From positions 1 through 9,166 of the forward strand of contig CBHYLN010000178.1 in the NCBI GenBank assembly GCA_966128725.1: 9,166 nt of DNA, in the 5' to 3' direction. Position numbers and translations under genes: made by a program. The stretch comes from JAFDZV01 sp966128725 (lineage in GTDB: Bacteria > Bacteroidota > Ignavibacteria > OLB7). This document shows positions 4,923 through 9,166 of the stretch, piece by piece. The notes under the pieces were generated by a model, which did not search any database, was not told where the DNA came from, and was given only the letters and a program-made list of their open reading frames with translations. Within the stretch, counting starts at the first letter, position 1. The number at the start of each line of letters is the position of its first letter.

Positions 4923-6302
4923 ATGAAATCCAAATTGATATTTGTTGTTGATGACGAGGTTGGCATCCGGCGTTTGCTGGAGCATTGGCTGAAGACGAAA
5001 TGGGGGTACGACCTGCGCCTGTTCGCCGATGCCGAATCGTGCCTCGAGGCTCTGGGCGATGCACCCGACCTGGTGATCCTGGATATCATGTTGCCGGGCA
5101 TGAGCGGTGTTGATGCGCTGAAGGAAATCAAGGGGCGGCAGCCCGATCTGCCGGTAATCATGCTCTCGGCGCAGGGACAGATCGAAACGGCCGTTGAGAC
5201 GCTGAAGCTTGGAGCCGCCGATTACTTCCCGAAGACGGTTGATCTGCCGAAGCTGGAGAACGCGGTCCGCAACGCCATCGAACTGCGCGAGCTGAAGCGC
5301 GAGGTTACCGAGCTGCGCGAGGCCATGCGCGCGCCGGCACGATTTGCCACCATCATCACCTCCGACACGGCGATGGATCCGGTGCTGAAGCTTATCGAGC
5401 GGGCAGCGCAAAGCGATATCTCCGTACTGGTTCAGGGCGAGAGCGGCACCGGCAAGGAAGTTGTGGCGCGAGCGGTTCACGAGAACGGCAAACGTGCATC
5501 AGGCCCGTTCGTGGCCGTCAATTGCGCGGCTATCCCGAAGGACCTGCTCGAGAGCGAGATGTTCGGGCACGAGAAGGGTTCGTTTACCGGCGCGATGAAC
5601 CGGAAGATCGGCAAGTTCGAGCAGGCCGACGGCGGCACGCTGTTCCTTGACGAGATCGGCGAGATGGAGGTGAACCTTCAGGCCAAGCTCCTGCGCGCCA
5701 TTCAGGAGCGCCGCTTTGAGCGTGTTGGCGGCAACGATGTGCTTACCGCCGACGTTCGCATCGTTTCGGCCACCAACCGCGACCTGCTGAAGGCCTCGCG
5801 CGAAGGTCGATTCCGCGAGGATCTGTACTACCGCCTGGCAACGTTCCCCATCCAGCTTCCGCCATTGCGCGCGCGGCGATCGGATGTGATGCTGCTGGCC
5901 GAGCACTTCCTGCGCACCTTCACCGAACGCGAAGGCCGCAATATCCGCGGCTTCGAGCGGCGGGCGCTGAAGCTGTTGCACGACTATCCGTGGCCCGGCA
6001 ATGTGCGCGAGCTTCAAAGCGCGGTTGAGCGCGGGGTGTTACTGTGTGATGGCGACCAGATCAGCGCCGACGATCTGCCGATGGCCGTGCAGGCCTTTGC
6101 CGACAGCGGCGAATCCAGCGTTCCGGTGCCATCAATCTTCGACGAAGTAAGCGACGTGATCCCCATCGAGGTGTTGAAGGAACAGGCCGTACGGCATGCG
6201 CTGAAGGTTACCGGCGGCAACGTGCTCGACGCCGCCAAGCGCCTGGGCGTCAGCCGCTCCACGATGTACGAGATGGTGAAGCGTTACGGCGTGGACGTGT
6301 AA
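4923..6302 (+). CDS. NtrC-family sigma-54-dependent response regulator
   Basis: The 459-residue protein is an enhancer-binding activator of RNA polymerase with sigma-54. The receiver domain (1-120) has D10/D11, phospho-acceptor D54, S82 and K104. The AAA+ domain (about 145-385) has Walker A GESGTGKE (172-179), the sigma-54-contacting loop as GSFTGA (219-224, a variant of GAFTGA), Walker B TLFLDEIGE (239-247), the ATNRD sensor and GRFREDLYYRL arginine fingers, and WPGNVREL. A Fis-type helix-turn-helix closes the protein (about 417-459, AAKRLGVSRSTMYEMVKRYG). The length is typical of NtrC/DctD/AtoC. Residue 105, after K104, is Thr instead of the usual Pro. GAGAGGA at 4909-4915 supports the start. 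It is the last gene of the FIST-HK2 operon and probably receives phosphate from HK2; the operon's own sigma-54 promoter is a likely target. Class certain, regulon unknown. Confidence 0.96.
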   Translation: MKSKLIFVVDDEVGIRRLLEHWLKTKWGYDLRLFADAESCLEALGDAPDLVILDIMLPGMSGVDALKEIKGRQPDLPVIMLSAQGQIETAVETLKLGAADYFPKTVDLPKLENAVRNAIELRELKREVTELREAMRAPARFATIITSDTAMDPVLKLIERAAQSDISVLVQGESGTGKEVVARAVHENGKRASGPFVAVNCAAIPKDLLESEMFGHEKGSFTGAMNRKIGKFEQADGGTLFLDEIGEMEVNLQAKLLRAIQERRFERVGGNDVLTADVRIVSATNRDLLKASREGRFREDLYYRLATFPIQLPPLRARRSDVMLLAEHFLRTFTEREGRNIRGFERRALKLLHDYPWPGNVRELQSAVERGVLLCDGDQISADDLPMAVQAFADSGESSVPVPSIFDEVSDVIPIEVLKEQAVRHALKVTGGNVLDAAKRLGVSRSTMYEMVKRYGVDV

Positions 6303-8861
6303 CACACCGGCAACGTTGAAACGGCAAGGGGCGGCACAATGCCGCCCCTTGCCGTTGTATTTGATCGGGTTGCCGTCGGGCAACGGTTGGGTTACATGCC
6401 AACCGGGCTTACCGACTGGCCGCCCTGCTGCCCGCCCTGCCGGCACCGGGCTGCCGAACGTATAGCTGAACGTCAGGCTCAGCGTACGCGAGTTCCACGT
6501 ACGATCGAACAACTGGTAGAAACCGCCATACGTCCGCTCAACCTTGAATCCCATTTGCTTGAGCGGATCGCTCACGCGCAGGCCGATGGTGCCCCGGTTA
6601 CCGAACACCTTCTTCACGATCGCCAGATCGGCGGTGCTGAAGGCGTCGATCGTGCCGCCAACGATGTCCATCGGCGCACGGTAGATATAGGTAAGCTGCA
6701 CATCCAGCCCCTCGGCGACCGTTGCGCTGAGGTTGGCCCGGGTGGACCACACGGTAGCCTTCTGGCTCAGGTTGCTTTCAACATTCGAACCGTTCAGCTC
6801 GAACTCGAAGAAACTGGTTGCCACAAAGGCGTTCAGCCAATCGCCCACGCGATACATGGCGATGACGTCGGCACCGATGTTATCCGTGCTGTTGAAGTTT
6901 TCGTAGGTAAGCACCGAAGCCCCCAACGTGTCGAACAGCTCCCAGCGGCCAATCAAATCGTGCTGACGCCGGAAGAACGGGTTCACGGTGATCGATCCCT
7001 GATCGAAGTAATAGGAGGCGTTGAAGTCGTACGAGTCGATATACTCCGGCTTCAGCTTCGGATTGCCTTCCATCCGGAAGGTCTGATCCTGATACTGCGG
7101 GAACGGGTTCAACTGTTCGGCAACGGGCCGCGTGATACGCCGGCTGTAGCTGGCCTTCAACTGCAATCCCTCGAACGGAGCGTAGGAAAGGAACGCGCTG
7201 GGGAACAGGCTGGAGAAATCGTTGTTGAACGAAGCCCCCGTGTTCTTCAGCGTGAAGGTTGAGGTCTGGTTCTCCGCGCGCAACCCAACCTGCGCACCAA
7301 ACGGACCGAAGTCCTGCGAGTAGGTCACGTAGGCCGCGTTGATCTTGCGATCGAACGTAAACTGATTGCTCGCGTTGGTGATGTCGGTATAGATGCCGGT
7401 AGCGGTATCAAGCACCTCGGCGCGGTAGCTGTTGTCCAGCTTCTCCACATCGGCCTTGAAGCCCGCCTCCAACTGTCCGCTTTCACCAATCGGCATCGTG
7501 TAATCAACCTGACCGCTGAACTCCGTGCTCTTGTCGTGCTCGGAGATCCTGTTGCGATAGTCGGTTCCGGCAACCGGTGTACCGCCTTCGGTAACATCGC
7601 GGGTAAGGTAGCCGGTGCCGGAGCTGTCGTCGTTGAACGCATAACGCACCTCGGCGCTCAGCTCATGCTTCATCGGCTCCAGCGTCCACTTGTAGCCCAA
7701 TCGCTGCTCAAGGCCAAGCCCGTCGCGATTGTCGTCGGAGCCGCGCATGTACCGGCGCGTAACGGCCTGCTCGGTGGAACGCTCCACGTAGTCGGTTCGG
7801 CCGTTGCCGGGCACACCGCGCACGTTCAGGAATCCCGTGTAGTTCAGCGCGTGCCCGCCGCCCAGCGTGTAATCCACGCTCACGTTGCCGGTATGGGCAA
7901 GCGTGTACGACGTATCGTACATCGTGTTGTCCAGCCGCGGCGGCTGCCCGCTTACCAGGCTTTGATTTTCGCGCACGCGGACGTTGTAGCCCATCATCCG
8001 CTCGTAACTGAGGCCGTAGTTGGCGTAGATGTTCCAGGCTCCGCTTCCGTAGCCGAGGAACGCACCGAACGTGGCGTTGGGATCGGTGCCGATCGCGCCG
8101 TTGATGCCGCCGCTAAGCCCGCGATCGGTGTTCTCCTTCAACACGATGTTCAGGATACCGCTCAGGCCATCCGGATCGTATTTGGCCGAGGGGTTCGGCA
8201 CCACTTCCACGCGCTCAACCGCATCGGCCGGCAGGCTGCGCAGAAATGCCGCCAGCGCCGCACCTGTCATCATCGTTGGGCGGCCGTTGATCTGCACGGC
8301 CACGTTCTGGCTGCCACGCACGCTTACGTTGCCGTCGGCATCCACTTCAACCGAGGGGATGTTGCGCAACAGGTCCGATGTGTTTCCGCCGGCCGCCACC
8401 TTCAGGTCGCTGGTTTTGTACACCGTGCGATCGATGGCGCCCGTCATGAACTCGCGCTTCGCGGTGATCGTGATATCCTGCTGCACGCTGGCGTCCGCGG
8501 CCAGACGAATCGTGCCGATCGACGCGCTTGGGCGCCCGGGCAGGATTTCGAGATCCGAAACAACCGTGGGGACGTATCCCACGAAACTGACGCGCGCGAA
8601 GTACTTGCCGGGCTGCAACCCGGTGATCGAAACGCTTCCGTCGCGCTCGGCGATCGCGCCGGTAACAATCGAGGAATCGGCTGCGCTGCGCACGGTAACC
8701 GTTGCGCCGCCCAGCGGGCCGGAGGATTCGCCGTCAAGGATGGTTCCAACGATAGCGCCCTGCGGGCCGCCGCCCGGGCCGCGACCCTGCGCGTGTGCGC
8801 TTGCGTATGCCAGGATTGCAAACGCTACCGATGCCGTACATGCGATACGAACAACATTCAT
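6132..8861 (-). CDS. TonB-dependent-receptor-like outer-membrane beta-barrel protein; 3' end probably frameshifted
   Basis: The open frame is 909 codons. It begins with a signal peptide (1-24, cleavage after AHA), then a carboxypeptidase-regulatory-like beta-sandwich (about 36-115, GAIVGTILDGESSGPLGG), a plug domain (about 135-245, with LLRNIPSVEVD, VRGSQNVAVQINGR and DAVERVEVVPNPSAKYDP) and a long beta-barrel of the OMP_b-brl_3 type. The last barrel strand LSLTFSYTFG ends at residue 803. Such proteins sit in the outer membrane and import or bind large ligands; the ligand is not readable. The remaining 106 residues look non-native: they run through the terminator at 6320-6356 and then antisense to the regulator gene. 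Removing one base from the CCC at 6435-6437 gives a tail SPVPAGGQQGGQSVSPVGM with a stop at 6392-6394, so the true end is probably 6392. No Shine-Dalgarno precedes the start, as is common in Bacteroidota. It is convergent with the signalling operon. Confidence 0.88.
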   Translation of the reverse strand: MNVVRIACTASVAFAILAYASAHAQGRGPGGGPQGAIVGTILDGESSGPLGGATVTVRSAADSSIVTGAIAERDGSVSITGLQPGKYFARVSFVGYVPTVVSDLEILPGRPSASIGTIRLAADASVQQDITITAKREFMTGAIDRTVYKTSDLKVAAGGNTSDLLRNIPSVEVDADGNVSVRGSQNVAVQINGRPTMMTGAALAAFLRSLPADAVERVEVVPNPSAKYDPDGLSGILNIVLKENTDRGLSGGINGAIGTDPNATFGAFLGYGSGAWNIYANYGLSYERMMGYNVRVRENQSLVSGQPPRLDNTMYDTSYTLAHTGNVSVDYTLGGGHALNYTGFLNVRGVPGNGRTDYVERSTEQAVTRRYMRGSDDNRDGLGLEQRLGYKWTLEPMKHELSAEVRYAFNDDSSGTGYLTRDVTEGGTPVAGTDYRNRISEHDKSTEFSGQVDYTMPIGESGQLEAGFKADVEKLDNSYRAEVLDTATGIYTDITNASNQFTFDRKINAAYVTYSQDFGPFGAQVGLRAENQTSTFTLKNTGASFNNDFSSLFPSAFLSYAPFEGLQLKASYSRRITRPVAEQLNPFPQYQDQTFRMEGNPKLKPEYIDSYDFNASYYFDQGSITVNPFFRRQHDLIGRWELFDTLGASVLTYENFNSTDNIGADVIAMYRVGDWLNAFVATSFFEFELNGSNVESNLSQKATVWSTRANLSATVAEGLDVQLTYIYRAPMDIVGGTIDAFSTADLAIVKKVFGNRGTIGLRVSDPLKQMGFKVERTYGGFYQLFDRTWNSRTLSLTFSYTFGSPVPAGRAAGRPVGKPGWHVTQPLPDGNPIKYNGKGRHCAAPCRFNVAGVLHVHAVTLHHLVHRGAADAQALGGVEHVAAGNLQRMPYGLFLQHLDGDHVAYFVED
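6320..6356. terminator. Intrinsic terminator shared by convergent genes
   Basis: AACGGCAAGGGGCGGC (6320-6335) and GCCGCCCCTTGCCGTT (6341-6356) form a perfect 16-bp stem around the loop ACAAT. GTATTTG follows on the plus strand, a modest T-run. It sits 18 nt after the regulator's stop and 36 nt after the probable corrected stop of the receptor, so it can serve both directions. Confidence 0.88.
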
Positions 8862-9166
8862 GCGAAATAAACAATTGGCTGGGTTATCGGCTGGCCCGTA
8901 TGGGCAGCAACCGTTGGCAGCGAGCGGGCGGGCATGCCTTCATCTGCCGGGCTCAGTGTGTGATAACGGGCCTCTACGGTCCTGCAACGCAACTGTTTCA
9001 GTGCTCGCCTTGCTCCGGCTTCTCCGATACTGCTGAGTGACGGCAGCCGGCCCTGCTGTGCCACAATCAACCGTGCCCGCACCGAACCATCCAGCATCGA
9101 GGTCGGCATCCACAAAACAATCGTGGGGGGGGCCAAAGCACCCCGCGTTTGGGGGGCCCGGGGAGA
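8862..9166. other. Receptor upstream region and window edge, no gene
   Basis: I see no coding region here. The minus-strand leader next to the receptor start is AT-rich (CAATTGTTTATTTCGC before ATG) and lacks a Shine-Dalgarno; no confident promoter was found. GGCATGCC (8931-8938) is a short palindrome. The last 45 bases carry runs of eight G (9124-9131) and six G (9151-9156) mixed with C-runs, unlike anything else in the window. They look like low-quality edge sequence. Confidence 0.5.

Noticed and set aside
6132..6302. Genuine antisense overlap of receptor and regulator genes
   Set aside because: The overlapping receptor tail lies beyond the barrel and a strong terminator, and it merely mirrors the regulator's HTH-coding sequence. 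A frameshift near 6435 explains it better.
6339..8870. Long plus-strand frames opposite the receptor gene (307, 444 and 321 codons)
   Set aside because: They are antisense shadows of a clearly coding receptor frame and show no domains.

Overview
The window is about 9.2 kb of GC-rich bacterial DNA carrying two sets of two-component signalling genes and, convergent to them, one large outer-membrane receptor gene. The receptor has a carboxypeptidase-regulatory-like N-terminal domain, a plug and an outer-membrane beta-barrel of the OMP_b-brl_3 / TonB-dependent type. That architecture, with a start lacking a Shine-Dalgarno sequence, suggests a Gram-negative of the Bacteroidota/Chlorobiota (FCB) group or a relative. 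This is inference from protein style only; there is no rRNA or other marker. Both window ends look unreliable: a stop breaks the kinase frame on the left, and long G/C runs lie on the right.

Layout: (1) 81-548, the C-terminal ATPase part of a histidine kinase (HK1). (2) 659-1048, a stand-alone receiver-domain response regulator (RR1). (3) 1049-2176, about 1.1 kb with no credible gene but at least eight inverted repeats, G-poor C-rich stretches, a repeat array that could be an activator-binding site (1984-2024) and a sigma-54 -24/-12 promoter (2075-2090). (4) 2177-6302, a three-gene operon: a FIST-domain sensor protein, a soluble PAS histidine kinase (HK2; its start overlaps the FIST stop) and an NtrC-type sigma-54 activator with receiver, AAA+ and Fis-type HTH domains. 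(5) 6320-6356, a 16-bp perfect hairpin terminator shared by the converging genes. (6) A minus-strand receptor gene from 8861 leftwards. (7) 8862-9166, its upstream region and the window edge.

How the parts may work together (inference): the FIST protein, predicted to bind a small ligand, would signal to the soluble kinase HK2. HK2 would phosphorylate the NtrC-type regulator, which activates RpoN-dependent promoters. Because the operon's own upstream region carries a GG-N10-GC sigma-54 promoter with tandem and inverted TTCCGA / TTGTCCG elements centred near -97, the regulator probably activates its own operon. HK1 and RR1 form a second, related module; the ATPase domains of HK1 and HK2 are clearly paralogous. 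The receptor reading frame appears to lose its native C-terminus to a one-base frameshift near 6435 and then reads through the terminator into antisense of the regulator gene.
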